A stretch of DNA of 6,598 nucleotides from Mariprofundaceae bacterium (lineage in GTDB: Bacteria > Pseudomonadota > Zetaproteobacteria > Mariprofundales > Mariprofundaceae), in NCBI GenBank assembly GCA_030950835.1, contig JAUZQU010000016.1, positions 1 through 6,598 of the forward strand, read 5' to 3'. This document shows positions 1 through 6,590 of the stretch, piece by piece. The position numbers and the translations under genes were made by a program. The notes below the pieces were generated by a model that worked only from the letters and a program-made list of their open reading frames with translations, did not search any database and was not told the origin of the DNA. Positions within the stretch are counted from its first letter, which is position 1. Each line of letters starts with the position of its first letter.

Positions 1-66
1 CCCATGGAATTTGCTGTGGAAGCCAACCGTTTGATTGAGATTTCGCTTGAAGGTTCAGTGGGTTAA
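1..66 (+). CDS. sufB: SufB, C-terminal end (partial, 5' end outside window)
   Basis: Only the last 21 codons are present, in frame from base 1. They encode a tail beginning PMEFAVEANRLI and ending in LEGSVG, which matches the conserved C-terminus of SufB, the scaffold subunit of the cytosolic SufBCD complex on which Fe-S clusters are built. The stop is doubled (TAA TAA, 64-69). sufC starts 28 bases after the first stop, so the two genes are almost certainly co-transcribed. The identification rests on this short tail plus the sufC-sufD context. Nothing can be said about catalytic residues upstream of the window. Confidence 0.9.
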   Translation, partial: PMEFAVEANRLIEISLEGSVG

Positions 67-94
67 TAAGTTTAATTGTGAAAAGGAAAATGAA

Positions 95-841
95 ATGTTA
101 GTAGTTCAAGATTTACATGCCGAAGTAGATGGTAAAGCAATTCTTAAAGGTATTAACCTTGAAGTTAATGCCGGTGAAGTTCACGCTATTATGGGGCCTA
201 ATGGTTCAGGAAAGTCAACATTAGCCAATGTGATTGCAGGGCGTGATGGTTATAAAATCACTTCAGGTTCAGTCACCTATAAAAACAAAGACTTGCTTGA
301 AATGAGTCCAGAAGAGCGGGCTTGGGAAGGCGTGTTTTTAGCCTTTCAATACCCTGTTGAAATCCCTGGTGTGAACAACACTTATCTGCTCAAAGCAGGT
401 GTGAATGCCCAACGTAAACATCAAGGTTTGGATGCGTTGGATGCCTTTGATTTCATGAGCATTGTCAAAGAAAAAGCCAAGCTGGTTGAGTTAGACCCTT
501 CTTTTTTGAGCCGTTCGGTCAACGAAGGTTTTTCTGGTGGTGAGAAAAAACGCAATGAAATCTTCCAAATGGCAGTATTAAACCCGTCTTTGGCATTATT
601 GGATGAAACAGATTCTGGTCTGGACATTGATGCTTTGCGTATTGTGGCTGGTGGCGTGAATAAACTTCGCTCAGCTGATAATGCCATTGTCATGGTGACC
701 CATTACCAACGTTTATTGAATTATATCGAGCCTGATTTTGTGCATGTTTTGGCGGATGGTAAAATTCAGAAAACAGGTGATAAATCATTGGCACTGGAGC
801 TTGAAGAGCGCGGTTATGATTGGGTGAAGGAAGAAGCTTAA
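95..841 (+). CDS. sufC: SufC, ABC-type ATPase of the SufBCD Fe-S assembly complex
   Basis: A 248-residue protein, the usual SufC length. SufC is a cytosolic ABC ATPase that binds SufB and SufD, and its ATP hydrolysis drives the conformational change needed for cluster assembly. Visible motifs are Walker A GPNGSGKST (34-42, Lys40), the Q-loop Gln85, the ABC signature FSGGEKKR (146-153), Walker B LALLDE (166-171, Glu171), the D-loop around Asp173 to Asp177, and the switch His203. These positions match my recollection of E. coli SufC numbering. The start is set at 95 because AAAGGA (82-87) lies 7 bases upstream. The frame is open further up to a TTG at 35, but that overlaps sufB and would add 20 non-homologous residues. 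sufD follows after one base. No key residue is missing. Confidence 0.97.
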   Translation: MLVVQDLHAEVDGKAILKGINLEVNAGEVHAIMGPNGSGKSTLANVIAGRDGYKITSGSVTYKNKDLLEMSPEERAWEGVFLAFQYPVEIPGVNNTYLLKAGVNAQRKHQGLDALDAFDFMSIVKEKAKLVELDPSFLSRSVNEGFSGGEKKRNEIFQMAVLNPSLALLDETDSGLDIDALRIVAGGVNKLRSADNAIVMVTHYQRLLNYIEPDFVHVLADGKIQKTGDKSLALELEERGYDWVKEEA

Positions 842-842
842 G

Positions 843-2090
843 ATGAACCTTATCGAACAGACACGACAACAAGCTGACGCACTTTTTAATCAACTCGGTT
901 TACCCAGTAAACGGGATGAACACTGGAAATATACCGATGTTTCTGCTTGGGCTGACGCACTCCAAGCTGAGCCAACAAGCAGCAATATCAAGGCTGAAAA
1001 CTTGGGCATTGCTGACTTGGATGTCTATCGTTTGGTCTTTATCAATGGTGTTTTTGATGGCACATCATCGAATTTACCCCATGATATTGATATTTTACCT
1101 ATGTCTGAATTTCTCTCTACGCATGAAGGGCAAGCCTTAGAGGCTTATGCGCGTTTATTTGATGTGCAAGCAGATGCACCCCTGATGAATGGTTTTGAAG
1201 CTTATAATGCTGCCCACGCCACCGATGGTGCGGCAGTTTGCCTTGCTGCCAATAGCAAGTTAGACAAACCGTTGTATATCTTGCATATCAACAACCAAAA
1301 CAACATCGTTCGCCATGGTTTTATCTTGGGTGAACATGCCGAAGCGGAAATCATTGAACATTTCATAGGTACAGATGCGCAACGTGGCTTAAGCAATATG
1401 GCTAGCCATATTATTTTACAAGATGGTGCGCAACTGCAGCATTATCGTTTACAACAAGAATCAAGCAAACAAGCCCATATTGCACGCGTAGACGTCAAAC
1501 AACATCAACATAGCACTTATACACTGCATGCTGTGGAGTTGGGTGGAGCTTTATCGCGGGTGGATGTGCTGGTGAACTTAGCTGAGCAGGGTGCTAGCTG
1601 TGCGCTTCATGGTTTGTTTGTCTTGTCTGGTCGTCAACATGTGGATCACCATACACGCGTGGATCATACTGCGCCACATTGCACCAGCAATGAAACCTAC
1701 CGCACAGTATTAGACGGGCGTTCACATGCTGTATTCAATGGTAAAATCATGGTGCATAAAGACGCAATCAAAACAGACTCTTCGATGTCTAATGGTAATA
1801 TTTTACTATCCAAACATGCTGAAATTGATACCAAACCTGAGCTGGAAATCTACAATGATGATGTATTATGTGCGCATGGAGCAACTGTTGGGCAGTTGGA
1901 TGACAAACAACTGTTTTACATGCGTTCGCGCGGCATTTCTCAAGAAGCTGCTCAAGAGTTGTTGACGTTTGCATTTGCAGATGAGGTGTTGGCTGCGATG
2001 AATAATGATGTTGTCCGTCGTTATGTCGAACAAGCGGCTTTTGCCAAGCTGCCACACAATGAAGATATTGAAGGTATGTTGACCACATGA
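843..2090 (+). CDS. sufD: SufD, scaffold-partner subunit of the SufBCD complex
   Basis: A 415-residue protein of normal SufD length. SufD is a paralogue of SufB. It pairs with SufB and SufC in the cytosol and is linked in E. coli to iron acquisition and cluster formation at the SufB-SufD interface. The N-terminal part is helical and includes RDEHWKYTDVS (24-34), typical of SufD. A beta-helix core follows, and the conserved C-terminal block holds Cys343 and His345 in LCAHGATVGQLD. These correspond to the functional Cys/His pair known near 358/360 in E. coli SufD. The block continues with FYMRSRGIS (358-366). The start at 843 is one base after the sufC stop, with GAAGGAAG (826-833) as ribosome binding site inside the end of sufC, so translation is probably coupled. 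The stop sits in an ATGA overlap with a small reading frame. Confidence 0.96.
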   Translation: MNLIEQTRQQADALFNQLGLPSKRDEHWKYTDVSAWADALQAEPTSSNIKAENLGIADLDVYRLVFINGVFDGTSSNLPHDIDILPMSEFLSTHEGQALEAYARLFDVQADAPLMNGFEAYNAAHATDGAAVCLAANSKLDKPLYILHINNQNNIVRHGFILGEHAEAEIIEHFIGTDAQRGLSNMASHIILQDGAQLQHYRLQQESSKQAHIARVDVKQHQHSTYTLHAVELGGALSRVDVLVNLAEQGASCALHGLFVLSGRQHVDHHTRVDHTAPHCTSNETYRTVLDGRSHAVFNGKIMVHKDAIKTDSSMSNGNILLSKHAEIDTKPELEIYNDDVLCAHGATVGQLDDKQLFYMRSRGISQEAAQELLTFAFADEVLAAMNNDVVRRYVEQAAFAKLPHNEDIEGMLTT

Positions 2091-2161
2091 AGCTACCAAC
2101 AACGATGTTTAATTTTCCTAATACCTTGCTTATTTTGTCTCTTCAAGAAGGTTCAATATAA
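2087..2161 (+). other. Possible 24-codon coupling ORF bridging sufD and sufS
   Basis: This frame begins in an ATGA overlap with the sufD stop and runs without a stop through the whole sufD-sufS gap. It ends in a TAATG overlap with the sufS start. The predicted peptide (MKLPTTMF..., ending LQEGSI) resembles nothing I recognise and has no clear ribosome binding site of its own: AAGG at 2071-2074 lies 12 bases away. It could serve to hand ribosomes from sufD to sufS, or be a chance opening. sufS has an independent site, AAGAAGG at 2145-2151, 9 bases before its ATG. I regard it as weakly supported. Confidence 0.2.
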
Positions 2162-3375
2162 TGCATATCGAAGATATCCGAAACGATTTCCCCATCTTGG
2201 ACCAAGAGATATTTGGTCACCCGCTGGTTTATTTGGATAATGCAGCGACCACACAAAAGCCACAATGTGTGATTGATGCAGTGCGCAAGTATTACGAAAA
2301 GGATAATTCCAACATCCATAGAGGTGTACATTCATTATCCGAACGTGCGACCCGTGATTATGAAGCAGCGCGTGAAACCATCAGGCACTTTTTTAATGTC
2401 AAATCCAGCAGAGAAGTGATTTTCACCCGTGGTACGACTGAAAGCATCAACCTTGTTGCCTCATCTTGGGGTGGTGCCAATGTCAGCGAGGGTGATGAAA
2501 TTCTTATTTCCCACATGGAACACCATTCCAACATTGTGCCTTGGCAAATGCTCTGCGAACGCACAGGTGCTAAGCTTAAAGTCATCCCTATGCATGAATC
2601 GGGTGAGTTGGACATGGTCGCCTATGCAGATTTATTAAGCACACGCACCAAATTGGTGGGCATTGTACATATGTCCAATGCCCTTGGCACCATCAATCCC
2701 ATCAAGAGCATGATTGAACAAGCCCATGCTGTGGGTGCTAAAGTTTTGGTGGATGGTGCGCAAGCTGCTGCCCACATCGCAACCGACATCCAAGCTTTAG
2801 ACGTTGATTTCTACGCTACTTCGGCACACAAAATGTATGGGCCTACAGGTGTTGGGGTGTTGATTGCCAAAGAAGAGCTGTTAGAGGCGATGCCACCGTA
2901 TCAAGGTGGTGGTGATATGATTCTTATGGTCACCTTTGAGAAAACACAATACAACGCTTTGCCACATAAATTTGAAGCAGGAACACCCAATATCGCAGGT
3001 GTGATTGGTTTTGGTGCTGCCCTTAGGTATATTGAAAGCATTGGTTTTGCAAGCATTGTCAAACGCGAAAAAGAACTGCTTATATATGCCACACAACAAG
3101 CCGAGACATTCACTGGTTTGCGCCAAATTGGTACGGCAAAAGACAAGGCATGTGTGCTTTCTTTTGTCTTAGATACAGTACACCCCCATGATTTAGGCAC
3201 CATCTTAGACCGTGAAGGTGTAGCGATTCGTGCAGGGCATCATTGTGCTATGCCTGTGATGCAGTTTTACCAAGTACCTGCTACAGCAAGGGCATCCTTT
3301 TCCATTTATAATACGGAACAAGAAGTCGATGCCTTGTTTGCTGCCCTTGGAAAAGCAAGGCAGATGTTTGCATGA
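2161..3375 (+). CDS. sufS: SufS, PLP-dependent cysteine desulfurase
   Basis: A 404-residue cytosolic class V aminotransferase-fold enzyme. It removes sulfur from L-cysteine to give alanine and an enzyme-bound persulfide, the sulfur source for Fe-S clusters. Seen in order: LDNAATTQKP (25-34); the PLP-stacking His121 in SHMEHHSN; the Asp198/Gln201 pair in VDGAQ; the Schiff-base lysine Lys224 in TSAHKMYGPTG; the persulfide cysteine Cys362 in RAGHHCAMP; and Arg377 in ARASFSIYNT. The short RAGHHCAMP loop marks the group II (SufS/CsdA) class rather than IscS/NifS, which carry a longer loop. Group II enzymes have low activity alone and need a sulfur acceptor, consistent with sufU next door. AAGAAGG (2145-2151) precedes the ATG by 9 bases. 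The gene is complete. Confidence 0.97.
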   Translation: MHIEDIRNDFPILDQEIFGHPLVYLDNAATTQKPQCVIDAVRKYYEKDNSNIHRGVHSLSERATRDYEAARETIRHFFNVKSSREVIFTRGTTESINLVASSWGGANVSEGDEILISHMEHHSNIVPWQMLCERTGAKLKVIPMHESGELDMVAYADLLSTRTKLVGIVHMSNALGTINPIKSMIEQAHAVGAKVLVDGAQAAAHIATDIQALDVDFYATSAHKMYGPTGVGVLIAKEELLEAMPPYQGGGDMILMVTFEKTQYNALPHKFEAGTPNIAGVIGFGAALRYIESIGFASIVKREKELLIYATQQAETFTGLRQIGTAKDKACVLSFVLDTVHPHDLGTILDREGVAIRAGHHCAMPVMQFYQVPATARASFSIYNTEQEVDALFAALGKARQMFA

Positions 3376-3470
3376 ACATCGCCACTGTAAAGTTAAAACA
3401 CCAAGGTGAATATGCTGTACAGCAGACCATATTCTACCTTGATGATGTAAAAAGGGTGACCCATGTTTAG
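3372..3470 (+). other. Possible 32-codon ORF bridging sufS and sufU
   Basis: As after sufD, an ATG overlaps the upstream stop as ATGA and the frame stays open across the gap, ending in a TAG 8 bases inside sufU. The peptide (MNIATVKLKHQGEYAV..., ending RVTHV) is not recognised. Much of the frame is occupied by the 3402-3441 hairpin, so the conserved signal may be RNA structure rather than protein. No ribosome binding site beyond coupling is evident. It may be chance. Confidence 0.2.
3402..3441 (+). promoter_or_regulatory. Intercistronic hairpin upstream of sufU
   Basis: CAAGGT plus GAATATG (3402-3414) is complementary to CATATTC plus ACCTTG (3428-3441), giving 13 base pairs interrupted only by a bulged T at 3435. 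The 13-base loop contains CTGTACAG and could add three further pairs (3415-3417 with 3423-3425). It is not followed by a T-run, so it is not a standard intrinsic terminator. It ends 9 bases before the sufU ribosome binding site, AAAGGG (3451-3456). Likely roles, by inference, are an mRNA processing or stability element that sets sufU-sufT levels apart from sufBCDS, or a protein or sRNA target. A DNA operator is also possible because the loop side includes the perfect 12-bp palindrome TGCTGTACAGCA (3413-3424). Confidence 0.6.
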
Positions 3471-3918
3471 TTTAGGCGATTTATATCAGGAAGTGATCAT
3501 CGATCATACCAAAAGCCCACGTAATTTTGGTACTTTAGACCCATGTAACCATGATGCAGAAGGTTTCAACCCCTTATGTGGCGATCAACTGCACATTTAT
3601 GTACAAGTAGATGCACAAAACACCATTGAAGACATCAAATTTGAAGGTCAAGGCTGCTCCATTTCCACAGCCTCGGCCTCTTTGATGACCCAAGCCATTA
3701 AAGGTAAATCTGTGGCTGATTTTAAACAACTCTTCGCTTCTTTTCACCATATGGCAACAGCAGATTTGGATGAAAAACCCGATGAAGAAGCCTTGGGTAA
3801 ACTGGCTGTATTGGCAGGTGTCAAAGAGTTTCCATCACGCATCAAATGTGCTACATTATGTTGGCATACCCTCAAATCAGCGCTTGAAGATGCTGCTGAA
3901 CCAGCTAAAACGGAGTAA
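3463..3918 (+). CDS. sufU: SufU-type sulfur-relay protein (IscU-fold)
   Basis: A 151-residue cytosolic protein of the IscU/NifU-N fold. Its cysteines are Cys39 in NPLCGD (with Asp41), Cys65 in GQGCSIS, and Cys129 in RIKCATLCWHTL. The 64-residue spacing between the second and third conserved cysteines is about 20 longer than in IscU. The residue before the third cysteine is Lys rather than the IscU His, and no HscA-binding LPPVK motif is present. All of this points to SufU. In Firmicutes, SufU is a zinc-binding partner that accepts the persulfide from SufS; Cys39, Asp41, Cys65 and Cys129 are the expected zinc ligands. The location right after sufS supports that role. A true scaffold function cannot be excluded. 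The start is supported by AAAGGG (3451-3456), 6 bases before ATG. An extra Cys133 lies near the third ligand. Confidence 0.93.
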   Translation: MFSLGDLYQEVIIDHTKSPRNFGTLDPCNHDAEGFNPLCGDQLHIYVQVDAQNTIEDIKFEGQGCSISTASASLMTQAIKGKSVADFKQLFASFHHMATADLDEKPDEEALGKLAVLAGVKEFPSRIKCATLCWHTLKSALEDAAEPAKTE

Positions 3919-3921
3919 GAC

Positions 3922-4482
3922 ATGGCATCAGGACAAATGATTACCACCAATCGCGATATTGATGCGATTCTGATTCCACTGGGTACTCCCGTGATTATCC
4001 CCGAAAATGCGCAAGTCGTGATTACCCAAGAATTGGGTGACACTTTTACTGTCAGCGTCAATGGTAATTTGGCGCGTGTGGAAGGAAAAGATGCCGATGC
4101 ACTTGGTCTCAACGATGCCAATGCCGCTAAAAAAGCCGATAAAGATGAAATCAAAGTTGCTACAGGGCCTGCAGACAAAACTGAAGTCTGGCTGGCGTTG
4201 AAAAAGGTCTATGACCCTGAAATTCCTGTGAATATTGTGGATTTAGGTTTGATTTATGATGTGCATATCGTGGATACAGATGAGGGTGGTAACCATGTGG
4301 ACATCACCATGACTTTAACCGCCGCAGGTTGTGGCATGGGTCCATTCATTGTTGATGATGTGCGCGCTAGAACTTTAGATGTGGATAATGTGACCGATGT
4401 GCATGTGGATCTTATTTTTGAGCCGCCTTGGGATAAAAACATGATGTCCGATGAAGCCAAGTTAGAATTGGGTATGTTTTAA
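3922..4482 (+). CDS. sufT: SufT, MIP18/DUF59-family Fe-S assembly factor
   Basis: A 186-residue cytosolic protein. Residues 1-62 form the N-terminal extension typical of the putative SUF protein SufT family, with RDIDAILIPLGTPVIIP. A charged Ala/Lys/Asp linker (about 65-85) follows, then a MIP18 (DUF59) domain (about 87-165) with YDPEIPVNIVDLGLIY (97-112) and the conserved Cys137 in TAAGCGMG. The tail EPPWDKNMMSDEAKLELGMF (167-186) is also characteristic of the family. Relatives (bacterial SufT, the eukaryotic CIA2/MIP18 protein) assist Fe-S maturation or delivery; the exact biochemical step is not settled. GGAG (3912-3915) overlaps the sufU stop, 6 bases before this ATG, with 3 bases between the genes, so the two are tightly coupled. 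No anomaly was seen. Confidence 0.93.
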   Translation: MASGQMITTNRDIDAILIPLGTPVIIPENAQVVITQELGDTFTVSVNGNLARVEGKDADALGLNDANAAKKADKDEIKVATGPADKTEVWLALKKVYDPEIPVNIVDLGLIYDVHIVDTDEGGNHVDITMTLTAAGCGMGPFIVDDVRARTLDVDNVTDVHVDLIFEPPWDKNMMSDEAKLELGMF

Positions 4483-4490
4483 GCCCTGAA

Positions 4491-5648
4491 ATGGATTTAA
4501 AGTGGCAGCAACACTTTACTTTTGACTTGCCCGTTGTACCACATGGTGCTGTTTGGGTGCATGCGTGTTCTATGGGTGAAGTCGCTTCAGTTGTGCCGAT
4601 TATCGAGCGTTTATTAGCCGAGAAAAAGCATGTTCACCTTACCGTCGTCACCCGCACAGGCAAAGCCCATGCCCACCGTTTGTTTGCGGACAAAATCAGC
4701 TGCAGTTGGTTGCCTTGGGACTTACCTTTACTCATGGCACGGTTTGTCCAACACCTGCAACCTTCACTGTTGCTGTTATGCGAAACCGAATTCTGGCCAG
4801 GTATGTTCAAAGCCTGCAACAAACAGCAAGTGCCTGTCATAGGCATCAACACCCGCATTTCAGACCGCTCTTTTCCTCAATATATGGCGACACGCTGGTT
4901 TTGGTCGCGTATCTTAGCACCTGTATCTTTGTTTTTAGCGCAAAGCCAAGTCGATGCCCAACGTTTGCAAGCTATTGGCATAAGTGCTGATAAAATCCAA
5001 AGTGTTGGCAACCTTAAATTTGCTGTACAAGCCCCAGAAGTGGATGCTCAGCAAGTGCGCAGGCGTGTTGACCCTAGCCTACAACGCCCTATTTTGGTGA
5101 TTGCCAGCAGCCATGCCGATGAAGAGGCGCAAATCATGCCCTCGCTAAGCACATGGACACGCCAGCGCCCTGATTTGTTAACCCTTGTCGTACCCCGCCA
5201 CCCTGAACGATTCGATGAAGTAGCTGCTTTATTACAACAACAAGGCATTGTTTTCAGTCGCTATTCAGCAGGTGTTCGCGGTGATGAAAGTGTCATTTTG
5301 GTGGATGCTATGGGGGTGTTAACAGAGCTTTACACCGTTGCCGACTTGGTATTTATAGGCGGAAGTTTAGTGCCCATTGGTGGGCATAACCCTTTAGAAG
5401 CAGCGGTTTGTGGGCGTGGTGTGATCACTGGGCAATACACGCAAAATTTCCGAGAAGTCATGTTGACCATGCAACAACAAGGTGCTGCCATTGTGGTGCA
5501 AGACAAAGATGAACTTCAAGCTGCTATATTACGCTTATTACAAAAAAATCATGAGTTACAACAACTTCATGCCCAAGCAACTTTATGGATGCAACAGCAA
5601 AATCAAGTCGCAGATAAGATGTGGGACATCATTCAGCCTCGTCTTTAA
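4491..5648 (+). CDS. waaA: Short-form Kdo transferase, WaaA/KdtA-like (GT-B fold, GT30)
   Basis: A 385-residue glycosyltransferase that should add Kdo from CMP-Kdo to lipid A precursor at the inner membrane. Family motifs are present: HACSMGE (24-30) with the probable catalytic base Glu30, ETEFWP (98-103), GNLKF (173-177), ASSH (205-208), RHPERF (236-241) and the nucleotide-binding GGSLVPIGGHNPLEAA (290-305). The usual N-terminal membrane segment of about 40 residues (E. coli type, about 425 residues) is absent. An in-frame TGA at 4452-4454 with no start codon after it shows the gene cannot begin earlier. I recall the Aquifex enzyme being similarly short. Two motifs deviate: MGVL (274-277) where MGEL is common, and GQYTQNF (314-320) where GPHxxNF is common. 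No clear ribosome binding site is present, but the 8-base gap after sufT suggests coupled translation. Substrate and number of Kdo units are not readable. Confidence 0.87.
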   Translation: MDLKWQQHFTFDLPVVPHGAVWVHACSMGEVASVVPIIERLLAEKKHVHLTVVTRTGKAHAHRLFADKISCSWLPWDLPLLMARFVQHLQPSLLLLCETEFWPGMFKACNKQQVPVIGINTRISDRSFPQYMATRWFWSRILAPVSLFLAQSQVDAQRLQAIGISADKIQSVGNLKFAVQAPEVDAQQVRRRVDPSLQRPILVIASSHADEEAQIMPSLSTWTRQRPDLLTLVVPRHPERFDEVAALLQQQGIVFSRYSAGVRGDESVILVDAMGVLTELYTVADLVFIGGSLVPIGGHNPLEAAVCGRGVITGQYTQNFREVMLTMQQQGAAIVVQDKDELQAAILRLLQKNHELQQLHAQATLWMQQQNQVADKMWDIIQPRL

Positions 5649-5665
5649 TGTCCTTGCCTTCAGCT

Positions 5666-5694
5666 TTGACTGCCTTGAGTATTGATTTTATGAT
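5666..5694 (+). promoter_or_regulatory. Sigma70 promoter for the cytochrome c gene
   Basis: TTGACT (5666-5671) and TATGAT (5689-5694) are separated by exactly 17 bases, with one mismatch from consensus in each hexamer. Transcription would start near 5701, giving a leader of about 58 bases. The promoter lies just after the waaA stop, so the cytochrome is probably an independent unit. No intrinsic terminator for the suf-waaA unit is visible in the 110-bp gap, so read-through is possible. Confidence 0.7.
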
Positions 5695-5758
5695 GAAAAA
5701 GCATAATGATGTGCCATTGGGATGGGCTTGTTGGGGAATAAGTTAAAAAGGAGAGTGC

Positions 5759-6178
5759 ATGCGGGCTGTGTTTAGATTTTCCACATGTCGTGCGTTGTTA
5801 TTCACAACGTTGATATGCATGATGCCTTTCACTGTCTTGGCTGAAGGTGAGATAGAAACGGAAACAGCAGTAGAAGCAATCATTGGTGATGCTATTCGTG
5901 GGCAAGCGATTTATGCAAATACCTGTAAACATTGCCATACGCTGACCTACGATGAAAGTGCGGTAGGTGCACCTGGTTTACAAGGTGTAACAGAACGCTA
6001 TGACCTCGCTTGGTTAGATCAGTGGATTAAAGGCCCTGAAGCTTTTGCCAAAGTGAATATAGCGGCTAAAGATTTAATTTCTTCGAACCAATCTGGTTTA
6101 ATCATGCCTACGCTTCCAGCTATGCAAGATGAACAAAAACGTACCGATATGCTTGAGTTCCTAAAAACCCTCAAATAA
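5759..6178 (+). CDS. Exported mono-haem class I cytochrome c
   Basis: A 139-residue precursor. Residues 1-28 form a Sec signal peptide with a basic start (Arg2, Arg6, Arg11), a hydrophobic core (about 12-27) and a V-L-A cleavage motif before Glu29. The mature protein is about 111 residues. A short acidic/Thr linker (29-42) comes first, followed by a single cytochrome c domain with haem attachment at CKHCH (56-60; His60 axial ligand) and probable sixth ligand Met116 in GLIMPTLP. A terminal helix ends in LEFLKTLK. It is expected in the periplasm as a small electron carrier; the redox partner is not visible. AAGGAG (5748-5753) sits 5 bases before the ATG and decides the start. Cys20 is not in a valid lipobox. 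The gene has its own promoter and is followed by tRNA genes, so its neighbours do not reveal its pathway. Confidence 0.9.
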   Translation: MRAVFRFSTCRALLFTTLICMMPFTVLAEGEIETETAVEAIIGDAIRGQAIYANTCKHCHTLTYDESAVGAPGLQGVTERYDLAWLDQWIKGPEAFAKVNIAAKDLISSNQSGLIMPTLPAMQDEQKRTDMLEFLKTLK

Positions 6179-6250
6179 GCTCGTCTGATTCATTGCTGCC
6201 CACACTTTAACCCCTACTATTACAAACCTATATTCCACTACAACCGATAG

Positions 6251-6285
6251 TGATGCTGCATATTATCTAGCCAATATCAGCATCA
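6251..6285 (+). promoter_or_regulatory. Strong hairpin downstream of the cytochrome gene
   Basis: TGATGCTG (6251-6258) pairs with CAGCATCA (6278-6285), and ATATT (6260-6264) pairs with AATAT (6273-6277). This gives 13 base pairs with one bulged C (6259) and an 8-base loop ATCTAGCC. It lies 72 bases after the cytochrome stop and upstream of the tRNA promoter. No T-run follows on either strand, so it is not a canonical intrinsic terminator. It could protect the cytochrome mRNA 3' end or act with Rho. It is enclosed by a second inverted repeat, CAACCGAT (6241-6248) with ATCGGTTG (6303-6310). The rest of 6179-6375 holds no gene that I can see. Confidence 0.55.
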
Positions 6286-6307
6286 TCTTCAGAGTGAAAA
6301 AAATCGG

Positions 6308-6336
6308 TTGACGGCTGCTAGATATATCCTTATGTT
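6308..6336 (+). promoter_or_regulatory. Stable-RNA-type promoter for the tRNA cluster
   Basis: TTGACG (6308-6313) and TATGTT (6331-6336) are separated by 17 bases. A run of seven A (6297-6303) just upstream resembles an UP element. The bases after the -10, TCGCCGCC (6337-6344), form a GC-rich discriminator of the kind found at rRNA and tRNA promoters under stringent (ppGpp) control. The predicted start is near 6343, giving a tRNA-Pro leader of about 33 bases that includes a small CCAC/GTGG stem (6347-6359). Regulation is inferred from the motif only. Confidence 0.65.
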
Positions 6337-6365
6337 TCGCCGCCTTCCACAGTAGGTGGTTGTAT

Positions 6366-6459
<94 letters not shown>

Positions 6460-6482
6460 TAGTTTTTGGTCTGCTGGAGTAA

Positions 6483-6559
<77 letters not shown>

Positions 6560-6590
6560 TATTTCGTAGGTGTAGCCACAAAAGTTCAAT

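Noticed and set aside
35..94. Upstream extension of sufC to a TTG at 35
   Set aside because: It overlaps the end of sufB, adds residues unlike SufC, and passes the ribosome binding site at 82-87. The ATG at 95 gives the normal length and motif numbering.
1789..2102. Overlapping minus-strand ORFs opposite the end of sufD
   Set aside because: They are shadows of the conserved SufD C-terminal block, with no domain or ribosome binding site.
3744..4178. Minus-strand 144-codon ORF opposite sufU and sufT
   Set aside because: It is a low-complexity Ser/Ala-rich shadow of two well-supported genes, with no recognisable domain or start signal.
4706..4990. Forward 94-codon ORF in another frame inside waaA
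   Set aside because: The waaA frame carries continuous family motifs across this stretch, and the alternative product resembles nothing.
5649..5758. Possible terminator between waaA and the cytochrome gene
   Set aside because: Only weak four-base stems (such as CCAT/ATGG near 5714-5725) and no following T-run were found.
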